A DNA stretch of 64,000 bases from Neolewinella litorea. GTDB lineage: Bacteria > Bacteroidota > Bacteroidia > Chitinophagales > Saprospiraceae. This document shows positions 26,329 to 34,121 of the stretch, piece after piece. The stretch spans positions 1 to 64,000 of the forward strand of contig NZ_SRSF01000006.1 in assembly GCF_004803465.1 (NCBI RefSeq). Direction: 5' to 3'. Below the pieces are notes generated by a model that saw only the letters and a program-made list of their open reading frames with translations, was not told the origin of the DNA and searched no databases. The translations under genes and the position numbers were made by a program. Each line of letters begins with the position of its first letter. Within the stretch, counting starts at the first letter, position 1.

Positions 26329-26886
26329 ATGGCCCTCACCGAATCCACCATGGTCGACATCGGCACCCCCGCCCCCGACTTCAACCTGACCGATACCATG
26401 TCGGGCGCCAAATACAACTACGACGACGTAAAGGGCAAAAAGGGCACGCTGGTCTACTTCATTTGCAACCACTGTCCCTACGTCATCCACACGATCGATG
26501 AACTGGTCGACGTGGCCAACGACTACGAGGAAAAAGGCATCGGAGCGGTGGCCATCAGCAGCAATGACGTGGAAAAGTATCCGGTCGACAGCCCCGAGAA
26601 TATGGAGGCTTTCGCCCTAAACAATCTTTTCACCTTTCCCTACCTCTACGACGAAACCCAGGAAGTGGCCCGCGCCTACGATGCCGCCTGCACGCCGGAT
26701 ATCTACCTTTTCGACGGACAGGGCAAGCTATACTACCGCGGCCGGCTCGACGACAGCCGCCCCCGCTCCGGTACGCCCGTCACCGGTGCCGACCTGCGGT
26801 CGGCCCTCGACGACCTGCTCGCCGGCAAACCCAGCCCTGAAAAGCAGTACCCCAGCGCCGGGTGCGGCATCAAGTGGAAGCAATAA
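26329..26886 (+). CDS. Thioredoxin-fold peroxiredoxin-like protein
   Basis: A 185-residue protein in the AhpC/TSA-Redoxin group. A CNHCPYV motif replaces the classical CxxC with flanking helix (YFICNHCPYVIHTIDEL), and GTPAPDFNLTDT begins the fold. The C-terminus ends with SAGCGIKWK, a motif often seen in this subgroup. It probably handles disulfides in the cytoplasm, as there is no signal peptide. Six bases separate it from the convergent PepSY gene. Confidence 0.88.
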   Translation: MALTESTMVDIGTPAPDFNLTDTMSGAKYNYDDVKGKKGTLVYFICNHCPYVIHTIDELVDVANDYEEKGIGAVAISSNDVEKYPVDSPENMEAFALNNLFTFPYLYDETQEVARAYDAACTPDIYLFDGQGKLYYRGRLDDSRPRSGTPVTGADLRSALDDLLAGKPSPEKQYPSAGCGIKWKQ

Positions 26887-26892
26887 CACAGA

Positions 26893-27432
26893 TTAGCGCC
26901 GCATCCGCCGTGGACCGTACCACAACCAGAAACCCGACACCGTGAAGACGATCGTGGCCAGGCCCATGATCGTGGAGTAGATCAGTTTGAACAGGTCGCT
27001 CACAATCGATCCGTCGTGCACCTGCTCGATGAAGTCAGCCCGTCTGATGCCCACGCTCAGCACCTGTCCCGTGGCACCGTCGAGCTGGACCTCACCGTAG
27101 TGATCCTTGAAGAGGAACTTGAGGGAACCCTTGTCGGGCCGGTAGTCGATGCGGTCGATGGTGGGATCGTAGGCTGAGCCCAGTGAATCCACCAGGGTGG
27201 TCTGGGCGCGGGCCAGCAACTCGGCGGTGGGCAACCACTCGGTCAGTTCAGTGCTGCTGCCGCGGGCGGTGGCCGGCATGATGTAGGTACTGTCCTTTTT
27301 CCAGCCCAGCAGGACGCTGGTGACGCCGATCACGAAGAAGAAAACGAATAGGGTGATTCCCGACCAGCGGTGGATGCGGCGGGTCTGCCGCAACACGCGG
27401 GCCTGCTGCTGGCGGCGGGTCGTACTGCTCAT
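26893..27432 (-). CDS. PepSY-associated membrane protein
   Basis: A 179-residue protein with two membrane segments (WSGITLFVFFFVIGVTSVLL and STIMGLATIVFTVSGFWLWY) around a periplasmic PepSY-like domain (about 60-140). RRIHRWSG before the first helix is characteristic of PepSY_TM proteins, often involved in siderophore reduction or iron release. This short form has two helices rather than four. No siderophore gene is adjacent. Confidence 0.85.
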   Translation of the reverse strand: MSSTTRRQQQARVLRQTRRIHRWSGITLFVFFFVIGVTSVLLGWKKDSTYIMPATARGSSTELTEWLPTAELLARAQTTLVDSLGSAYDPTIDRIDYRPDKGSLKFLFKDHYGEVQLDGATGQVLSVGIRRADFIEQVHDGSIVSDLFKLIYSTIMGLATIVFTVSGFWLWYGPRRMRR

Positions 27433-27500
27433 GGGCCGGGGGTTATGGCGGTAGGATTCGGAAACCGGTGTAACTATCCGCCGAAGATACTACCCCCGCG

Positions 27501-28595
27501 CTACCAGCTGCGGCGGTCGGAGAAGCTGGCCAGCAGCAAAAACAGGTAGTAGAAAGAATACAGGGAATCGGCAACCAGCAGGCCCGGCACTTTCCACCAG
27601 GCTACGGCACCCGCGCCCCCGCCCAAAAACCGGGAAACCGGGCTGCGCACGTACGTGGCTACGACCACCACCGCGCGCACGGCGTAGAGCATGAGCGCAT
27701 AAGGGGCCAGGGGGGTAAGCAGAAGCAGCAGGCCGCTGAGGTAAAACAGGCCGTGGCTGGCCGCAATGGCGATGAGCAACAACTGGTGGCGGCGGCGGTA
27801 GTGCAGGCCCACCGACTGGTGGCGGGTCTTCTGGAAAAAGTAGCTTTCCCAGTCGGGTGAAGACTCCGATAACGTCCAGGCTTCCGGGCGGGTCACCCGG
27901 GCGGTGCGGGTGGCTACGGCGTTGCCGTTCACAAGCAGGTCGTCGTCACCGCCGGGTACATGCGCGTGGCCTTCGAGGCCGCCGGCGCGGGAGAAGAAGT
28001 CGGCCGAGTAGGCGAGGTTGCGTCCGACGCCCATGTAGGGCATGCCGAGGCGCGCCAGGCCCTGGTACTGCAGCACGGTCTGGGTGGATTCGAAGCGTTG
28101 CCAGCGGTTGAGCCAGCCGGGGGCGCGGCGGTAGGGTGAGCAGCCCAGGACGGTCTCCGCGCCATCGTCGAGGGGGGCAGCCATCCGGGAGAGCCAGTCG
28201 GTGGAGGCCGGTACGCAGTCGGCATCGGTGAGCAGCAGGCGCGGGTGGCTGGCGGCGGCGATGCCGGCCGAAAGGGCATCTTTTTTCCCGGGGCGGGTAG
28301 GGCCGGGGCGGACGAGCCGCAGGTGCCGGGCTTCCCCACAGATGCGCTGGACGATGGCCGCCGATTCATCGCTGGAATTGTCGTCGACGGCGATCACCTC
28401 AAAATCGGAGTGCCGCTGGGCCAGGAGGCCGCGCAGGCAGGCTTCGATCCGGCGGGCCTCGTCGCGGAAGCAGACGATCACCGAGACGGGCCGGTCTTGC
28501 TGACCGGGGGTGGACCCCGGACTCAAGGCCGGATAGAAAACGAATAACCAGATCAGGAGCTGGACGGTGAAGGCCAGCAGCAGCAGAAGCAGCAT
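27501..28595 (-). CDS. Family 2 glycosyltransferase, membrane-bound
   Basis: A 364-residue protein with an N-terminal membrane segment, the GT-A domain (PVSVIVCFRDEARRIEACLRG, VIAVDDNSSDE, LLTDADCVPAS as the DxD-type metal site, and GGDDDL) and three to four C-terminal membrane segments. It likely adds a sugar to a lipid or polysaccharide on the cytoplasmic face. Its ATG directly abuts the stop codon of the small GNAT gene upstream, so the two are co-translated. Confidence 0.9.
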   Translation of the reverse strand: MLLLLLLAFTVQLLIWLFVFYPALSPGSTPGQQDRPVSVIVCFRDEARRIEACLRGLLAQRHSDFEVIAVDDNSSDESAAIVQRICGEARHLRLVRPGPTRPGKKDALSAGIAAASHPRLLLTDADCVPASTDWLSRMAAPLDDGAETVLGCSPYRRAPGWLNRWQRFESTQTVLQYQGLARLGMPYMGVGRNLAYSADFFSRAGGLEGHAHVPGGDDDLLVNGNAVATRTARVTRPEAWTLSESSPDWESYFFQKTRHQSVGLHYRRRHQLLLIAIAASHGLFYLSGLLLLLTPLAPYALMLYAVRAVVVVATYVRSPVSRFLGGGAGAVAWWKVPGLLVADSLYSFYYLFLLLASFSDRRSW

Positions 28596-28889
28596 CTAGG
28601 GTTCGACTACCACGTCGTTCCATTCGGGGTGACGGCTCACGTAGGAGGCCACGAAGGGGCAGGAGGGGATCGCTTCCAGGTCGTTGTCGCGGGCGTACTG
28701 GAGGGCGGTAGTGACGAGGGCGCTGCCGATGCCCTGGCCGGTCAGGTCTTCCGGCACCTCGGTGTGGACCAGGTCGATCTGGTTGTCTCCCTTCATGCGG
28801 TAGATTAGTTCGGATCGCTGGGATCCGCTGACGACCTCAAATCGGCTTTTGTCGACATTGTTAACAACAGACTCGTGGTTGGTGGACAT
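28596..28889 (-). CDS. Small GNAT acetyltransferase (YjdJ/NATD1 type)
   Basis: A 97-residue minimal GNAT domain: DLTGQGIGSALVTTAL binds acetyl-CoA, and the ending PSCPFVASYVSRHPEW is the signature of the GCN5-related CG subfamily. The substrate is unknown. The stop codon touches the start of the glycosyltransferase gene, which points to an operon. Upstream (53 bases) lies the rpoN stop codon. Confidence 0.9.
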   Translation of the reverse strand: MSTNHESVVNNVDKSRFEVVSGSQRSELIYRMKGDNQIDLVHTEVPEDLTGQGIGSALVTTALQYARDNDLEAIPSCPFVASYVSRHPEWNDVVVEP

Positions 28890-28942
28890 GCTACTTGGAT
28901 TAGACAGGTGCCATTGATACGCAGGGCAACCCCAGATGTTTG

Positions 28943-30439
28943 TTAGAGCTCCTTGCGCAGGCGGGCGACCGGCAGGCCGAGTTGCTCGCGGTATTTGGCG
29001 ACGGTGCGCCGGGCGATCTCGTAACCGGCATCCTTCAGGGCGCGTTGGAGCTTGCTGTCGTTGAGCGGCTTGCGCTTGTCCTCGGCGGAGATGATCTCGG
29101 CCAGGACCTTTTTGACCTGCGTGGTGCTTACTTCCTCCCCGTCATCGTTGGTCATGCCCTCGCTGAAGAATTCGCGCAGGGAGAAGGTGCCGAAGTCGGT
29201 CTGTACGAACTTGGAATTCACAACCCGGCTCACGGTGCTGATGTCGAGCTCGGTAGGACCGGCGATATCCTTAAGGATCATGGGCCGCAGGGTTTTGAGG
29301 TCGCCGGTGCGGAAGAACTGCTCCTGGTAGCGGACGATGGCGTGCATTACGCTATACAGGGTCTGCTGTCGCTGCTGGATGGCTTCGATGAACCAGTTGG
29401 CGGAATCGATATTCTGGCGGATGAAGCCCGCGGCCTGCTTCTGGGCGGTGGTGAGGGCGCCGGATTCCTTTTGCTTGCGGCGGTATTCGGCGAGTTGCTG
29501 CTGGTAGTAGTCGTTGATCTTGAGGTCGGGGGCATTGCGGGCGGTGAGGCTGAGGCGCAATTCACCGTCGACCACCGTCACCAGAAAGTCGGGCACCACC
29601 ACCCGGGCAGCGCGGCCTCCGGCGCGGCCGCTGAGGCCGCTGGCGGGCTTGGGGTTGAGCTTGAGGATTTCGTTGAGGGCGTCCCGGAGTTCGTCCTCCT
29701 CCACCTCCAGCTTGTCGCGCAGCTTTTCGTAGTGCTTCTTGCTGAAGAGGTCGAAGTAGTCGCGGATGATGGTCTGGGCGAGCACGAGGTCGGCAAAGAG
29801 GTGATCATCGAGCTGGTCGCCGTTGTCGATCTTGCTGTTCAGTTGCAGCAGGAGGCATTCGCGCAGGTTGCGGGCGGCCAGGCCGGGGGGCTCGAGCGAC
29901 TGTACCACCTTGAGGACTTCCCGGATCCGTCGGGGCTCGACCTCGATATCGTAATTGATGAGCAAGTCGTCGGCGATGGCGCTGGGCAGGCGCTGAAGGT
30001 AGCCGTCATCGTCGAGGTTGCCGATGATCTGCAGGGCAATGGTACGGTCGAGTGGGGTTTCGAACTCCAGATTCGCGAGTTGCCCTTCCAGGTATTCGAA
30101 GAAGGAATTTTCATCAGCCGTGTAGCTACCGGGCGCGTCGTAAGTGTCGTCGCTATTACCGTTTTGCTGGTAGTTGGTGGGGTCGTCCTCGATGTACTGC
30201 TGGAAGAGTTCCTCCATTTCGAAGGGGTCCTCCTTGCCCGCTTCGGCTTCCTGGGCGTCGTGATCGGCGGGCCCGTCGAGCGAATCAGGGATCCCTTCCT
30301 CAAGGGTAGGATTGCGCTCCAGCTCCTCCTTGACCCGCTGTTCCAGCTCGTACAGGGGCAACTGCATCAGTTGCATCAGCTGGATCTGACGGGGGCTGAG
30401 TTTCTGGAGCTGCGATTGCTTGAGCGATTGTCCTAGCAT
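28943..30439 (-). CDS. rpoN: RNA polymerase sigma-54 factor
   Basis: A 498-residue sigma-54. Region I (SLKQSQLQKLSPRQIQLMQL, activator-interacting) is at the start, an acidic region II follows (about 45-110), then the core-binding domain, and near the end the HTH and the RpoN box RRTVAKYRE before LGLPVARLRKEL. It needs AAA+ activators, none of which are in this window. An inverted repeat ACTAAC/GTTAGT (30448-30467) lies just upstream of the start. Confidence 0.96.
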   Translation of the reverse strand: MLGQSLKQSQLQKLSPRQIQLMQLMQLPLYELEQRVKEELERNPTLEEGIPDSLDGPADHDAQEAEAGKEDPFEMEELFQQYIEDDPTNYQQNGNSDDTYDAPGSYTADENSFFEYLEGQLANLEFETPLDRTIALQIIGNLDDDGYLQRLPSAIADDLLINYDIEVEPRRIREVLKVVQSLEPPGLAARNLRECLLLQLNSKIDNGDQLDDHLFADLVLAQTIIRDYFDLFSKKHYEKLRDKLEVEEDELRDALNEILKLNPKPASGLSGRAGGRAARVVVPDFLVTVVDGELRLSLTARNAPDLKINDYYQQQLAEYRRKQKESGALTTAQKQAAGFIRQNIDSANWFIEAIQQRQQTLYSVMHAIVRYQEQFFRTGDLKTLRPMILKDIAGPTELDISTVSRVVNSKFVQTDFGTFSLREFFSEGMTNDDGEEVSTTQVKKVLAEIISAEDKRKPLNDSKLQRALKDAGYEIARRTVAKYREQLGLPVARLRKEL

Positions 30440-30443
30440 GCGG

Positions 30444-30478
30444 TTGAACTAACGGGTGTAAGTTAGTGGTTAAGTTTG
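30444..30478 (+). promoter_or_regulatory. Promoter of the M3 peptidase gene
   Basis: TTG (30444-30446), 24 bases, then TAAGTTTG (30471-30478), a full -7 match. The predicted start near 30482 gives a 74-base leader. It overlaps the inverted repeat ACTAAC/GTTAGT upstream of the divergent rpoN. Confidence 0.6.
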
Positions 30479-30555
30479 GACGCCCCGACGGGGCAACACT
30501 CGGATCGGCGAATACGTGGGCCGGGTGAATCAGATCAATTCTCTACCCTAACCAT

Positions 30556-32241
30556 ATGTCACAAATTACGTTCCCCGAATTCGAATACAAGCGGCCGGAC
30601 CTCGATCAACTAGAAAATGCATTTCAGGCGGTGCTTGTTGAATTGCGGGACGCCGAAACTGTAAACGACGCCATTGCCGCGGTCGAGCAGATCGACAGCA
30701 TCCGGGCGAGCGTAGCCACTGCCTACAACATCGGCTACATCCGCTACAGCATCAATACCCGCGATTCCTTCTACCGGGAGGAAAAGGACTGGTTCGACAC
30801 CAACCTCCCCCGCACCGAGCAGTGGCGGGTCGACTACTACCGCGCCCTGCTTGACAATCCGCACCGGGAAGCGCTGCAGAAACACTTCGGCGACCAGCTC
30901 TTCGATTCGGCCCGGGTGAGTATCAACACCTTCCGCCCCGAGATCCTCGAGGAGCTCCAGGCCGTCAACAAGCTCAGTAGCGAATTCACCCAGATGCGCG
31001 GCGGCGCGGAAATTGAGATCGACGGCAAAACCTACAATCTTTCCAGCATCGCCCCCCTGGAGCAGGTACCAGACCGTGAAAAGCGCAAGGCGGCAAGCAC
31101 CGCGAAGTGGAACTGGTACGCCGAGCACCGGGAGCGCATGGAGAACATCTACGGCGAGATGGTGCAGCTGCGTACCACCATGGCACGGAAGCTGGACTAC
31201 GAGAACTACGTAGGTCTAGGCTACGCGAACATGAACCGCACCGACTACGGACCGGAAGAGGTAGCCAATTTTCGCCGGCAAGTCCGCGAGCACATTGTGC
31301 CCATCGCGCAACAGCTCTATGAGCAGCAGCGCGAGCGGATCGGGGTGGACCGGCTGCGGTACTACGACCTGTCCTTTCGCTTCCCCGACGGCAACCCCAC
31401 GCCCAAGGGCGATCCCGCAGCCATTGTGGCCCACGCGGAGAAGATGTACCAGGAGCTGAGTCCGGAAACTGGCACCTTTTTCCGCATCCTCCAGGACCAG
31501 AAACTCATGGACCTCGAGGCTAAGGACGGCAAGGCGCCCGGCGGCTACTGCACCTACATCAACGAGTACCAGACGCCGTACATTTTCAGCAACTTCAACG
31601 GGACGAGTCACGACATCGACGTACTCACCCACGAGTTCGGCCACGCCTTCCAGGTGTACAGCAGCCGCAACCAGCGGCCGATGGAATACAATTGGCCCAC
31701 CTTCGACGCGGCCGAGATCCACTCCATGAGCATGGAGTTCTTTACTTACCCGTGGATGGAGGGCTTCTTCAAGGGAGATACCGGCAAGTACTACTTCAGC
31801 CACCTGGCCAGTGCCTTCCGCTTCCTGCCCTACGGCTGCGCGGTGGATGAGTTCCAGCACCGGGTCTACGAGAACCCTGACCTCGGCAATGCCGGCCGCA
31901 ACGCGATTTGGAAGGAGATGGAGGCGGCCTACCTGCCCCACCTCGACTACAGCGACAACGACCACCTGAAGGACGGCACCTTCTGGCAGAGCCAGGGACA
32001 CGTATTCAACGTACCGTTCTACTATATCGATTACTGTCTGGCCCAGATCTGCGCCTTTCAGTTTCTGCTCCGCGACGAACAGGACCACACCTCGGCCTGG
32101 GCCGATTACGTCAAACTCTGCAAGGCTGGTGGTTCGAAATCGTTTCTGGAGCTGGTGAAGCTGGCCGGACTTGAGAATCCATTTGAGGACGGCGTAGTGA
32201 AGAAAATTGCGGACCGGGTCCGTGAACGACTTGACGCTTAG
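30556..32241 (+). CDS. M3-family oligoendopeptidase
   Basis: A 561-residue cytoplasmic zinc peptidase of the M3B (PepF-like) type, which trims short peptides. The zinc motif is THEFGHAFQVY, with the third ligand in the following AEIHSMSMEFF. The length is usual for the family. The MFS gene starts inside its last 20 bases, so the two are probably co-transcribed; a peptide-processing and uptake link is possible but not shown. Confidence 0.93.
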   Translation: MSQITFPEFEYKRPDLDQLENAFQAVLVELRDAETVNDAIAAVEQIDSIRASVATAYNIGYIRYSINTRDSFYREEKDWFDTNLPRTEQWRVDYYRALLDNPHREALQKHFGDQLFDSARVSINTFRPEILEELQAVNKLSSEFTQMRGGAEIEIDGKTYNLSSIAPLEQVPDREKRKAASTAKWNWYAEHRERMENIYGEMVQLRTTMARKLDYENYVGLGYANMNRTDYGPEEVANFRRQVREHIVPIAQQLYEQQRERIGVDRLRYYDLSFRFPDGNPTPKGDPAAIVAHAEKMYQELSPETGTFFRILQDQKLMDLEAKDGKAPGGYCTYINEYQTPYIFSNFNGTSHDIDVLTHEFGHAFQVYSSRNQRPMEYNWPTFDAAEIHSMSMEFFTYPWMEGFFKGDTGKYYFSHLASAFRFLPYGCAVDEFQHRVYENPDLGNAGRNAIWKEMEAAYLPHLDYSDNDHLKDGTFWQSQGHVFNVPFYYIDYCLAQICAFQFLLRDEQDHTSAWADYVKLCKAGGSKSFLELVKLAGLENPFEDGVVKKIADRVRERLDA

Positions 32242-33406
32242 GGTTCGGCTATCGATCCTGCTTTTCCTCCAGTTTGCCGTCTGGGCGAGTTGGCTCATCA
32301 ACCTGGGTACCTACCTGTTGGAAAGTCTGCACTTTTCCGGTCTGCAGGTGGGTATGATCTACGCGACCAACGCGATCGCCGCCACCGTGGCGCCCCCGCT
32401 GATGGGCTGGCTGGCCGACCGGAGTTACCCATCGGAACGCCTGATGGGCGTACTGAATACGGTGGGCGGACTCAGTCTGATCGCCTGCTACTTCACGGTC
32501 AGTTTCCCTTGGTTCTACGGCCTGATGCTGCTGTTCAACCTGTGCTTCATTCCCACCTTCAGTCTGGCCGCGGCCATGTGCTTCTACCACTTGGAGCGGC
32601 CGGCTGAGCAGTATCCGCTCATCCGGGTATGGGGCACGGTGGCATTTATGCTGGTGGGCATCGGCCTGAGCGTCTTCCGGGTGGAGCAGTCGGCCCTGCC
32701 GCTACTGTCGGGGGGCTTCGTGGCGCTGCTGCTGGCGGCCTACTCCCTGCTGCTGCCGCATACCCCGCCGGAACCGGGCTTCAACTGGGCCACCCTGAAG
32801 GGCGAGGAGGTGCGCGGCATCTTCCGGCAGCGGGGAATGATCGTACTGCTCATTGCCCTGCTGGCGAGCTGCATTCCTTCCTCCTTTTACTACAGTTTCC
32901 TCAATCCCTTCCTCAACGAGGTAGGGTGGCCGGCGGCCGCGGCCAAGATGGCGCTCGGACAGCTTTTCGAGATCGGCGTGGTGCTGGCCATGCCGTTCAT
33001 TTTTCGCCGCTTCCGCTTCCGGAACATCATCTTCTGGGGCCTCATGGCGTGGGGCCTGCGGTACTTTGCGTTCGGAATCGGACGACCGGGAGAATCCGAG
33101 TGGCTGCTCTACGCCGGCATCGTAGTGCAGGGCGTCGCTTTCGCCTGGATCATCATTGCCGCGCAGATATACGTCAACAACCGCGTGCCAACCTACCTGC
33201 GCAACACGGCCCAGGGTCTGATCTCCTTCGCTAACCTCGGCGTCGGGGCCTTCATCGGCAGCTGGATCGCGGGCGAGGTGGTCAACGCCAACCTCCTGGC
33301 CGACGGTACGCACAATTGGTGGGCCATCTGGCTGGTCCCGGGCTGTGTAGGCGTCGGAGCTGCTGCTTTCTTTTGGGTGGCCTTTCCGCGGGAGGGGCGG
33401 TTGTAG
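32222..33406 (+). CDS. MFS permease, nucleoside:H+ symporter-like
   Basis: A 394-residue protein with about 12 membrane segments. LRVRLSILLFLQFAVWASWLI and GMIYATNAIAATVAPPLMGWLADR resemble the NupG/XapB group of nucleoside transporters. The start is not an ATG: GTG at 32222 (overlapping the peptidase gene by 20 bases) gives MNDLTLRVRLSI; TTG at 32231 is an alternative. Its stop codon lies three bases before a large repeat array. Confidence 0.83.
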   Translation: MNDLTLRVRLSILLFLQFAVWASWLINLGTYLLESLHFSGLQVGMIYATNAIAATVAPPLMGWLADRSYPSERLMGVLNTVGGLSLIACYFTVSFPWFYGLMLLFNLCFIPTFSLAAAMCFYHLERPAEQYPLIRVWGTVAFMLVGIGLSVFRVEQSALPLLSGGFVALLLAAYSLLLPHTPPEPGFNWATLKGEEVRGIFRQRGMIVLLIALLASCIPSSFYYSFLNPFLNEVGWPAAAAKMALGQLFEIGVVLAMPFIFRRFRFRNIIFWGLMAWGLRYFAFGIGRPGESEWLLYAGIVVQGVAFAWIIIAAQIYVNNRVPTYLRNTAQGLISFANLGVGAFIGSWIAGEVVNANLLADGTHNWWAIWLVPGCVGVGAAAFFWVAFPREGRL

Positions 33407-33408
33407 TC

Positions 33409-34116
33409 GGCTCGCGACCTCTGGTCGCGGTAAACCCGACAGGATGTCGGGAACCGCCCGGCTCGCGACTTCTGGTCGTGTAGTAAGCCCGACAGGATGT
33501 CGGGAACCGTGCTGGCTCGTGACCTCTGGTCGCGTATTAAACCCGATGGGATGTCGGGAACCGTGTTGGCTCGCGACTTCTAGTCGCGTATTAGACCCGA
33601 CAGGATGTCGGGAACCGGAACCGCCCGGCTCGTGACCTCTGGTCGCGCGGTAAGCCCGACAGGATGTTGGGACCGTGTTGGCTCGCGACTTCTAGTCGCG
33701 TAGTAAACCCGACAGGATGTCGGGAACCGTGCTGGCTCGTGACCTCTGGTCGCGTAGTAAACCCGACAGGATGTTGGGAACCGCCCGGCTCGTGACTACT
33801 AGTCGCGTAGTAAGCCCGACAGGATGTCGGGAACCGTGCTGGCTCGCGACTTCTAGTCGCGTATTAGGCCCGACAGGATGTTGGGAACCGGAACCGCCCG
33901 GCTCGTGACCTCTGGTCGCGCGGTAAACCCGACAAGATGTTGGGAACCAGAACCGCTCGGCTCGTGTCTTCTAGTCGCGTAGTAGACCCGACAGAATGTT
34001 GGGAACCGTGCTGGCTCGCGTCCTTTGGTCGCGCGGTAAGCCCGACAGGATGTTGGGAACCGTGCTGGCTCGTGACTTCTAGTCGAGTGTTAGGCCCGAC
34101 AGGATGTCGGGAACCG
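33409..34116. repeat. Tandem array of a two-hairpin repeat, about 13 units
   Basis: Units of 53-59 bases are repeated about 13 times. Each has module A, GCGACCTCTGGTCGC (inverted repeat GCGACC/GGTCGC), a short variable linker (GTAGTAA, GTATTAA, GCGGTAA), and module B, CCCGACAGGATGTCGGG followed by GAACCG. Changes within stems are common (GTGACC, ACTTCTAGT, TGTTGGG). The array fills the whole space between the convergent MFS and TonB receptor genes, beginning three bases after one stop and ending five bases before the other. Short open frames across it are products of the repeat. Confidence 0.95.
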
Positions 34117-34121
34117 TCAAA

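Noticed and set aside
28940-30436. A 498-codon frame exactly antisense to rpoN
   Set aside because: Same cause: rpoN is certain, and the mirrored sequence is low-complexity Leu/Val/Glu without a family.
33409-34116. CRISPR array
   Set aside because: There are no unique spacers of constant length, the repeats are two different palindromes, and no cas genes are near.
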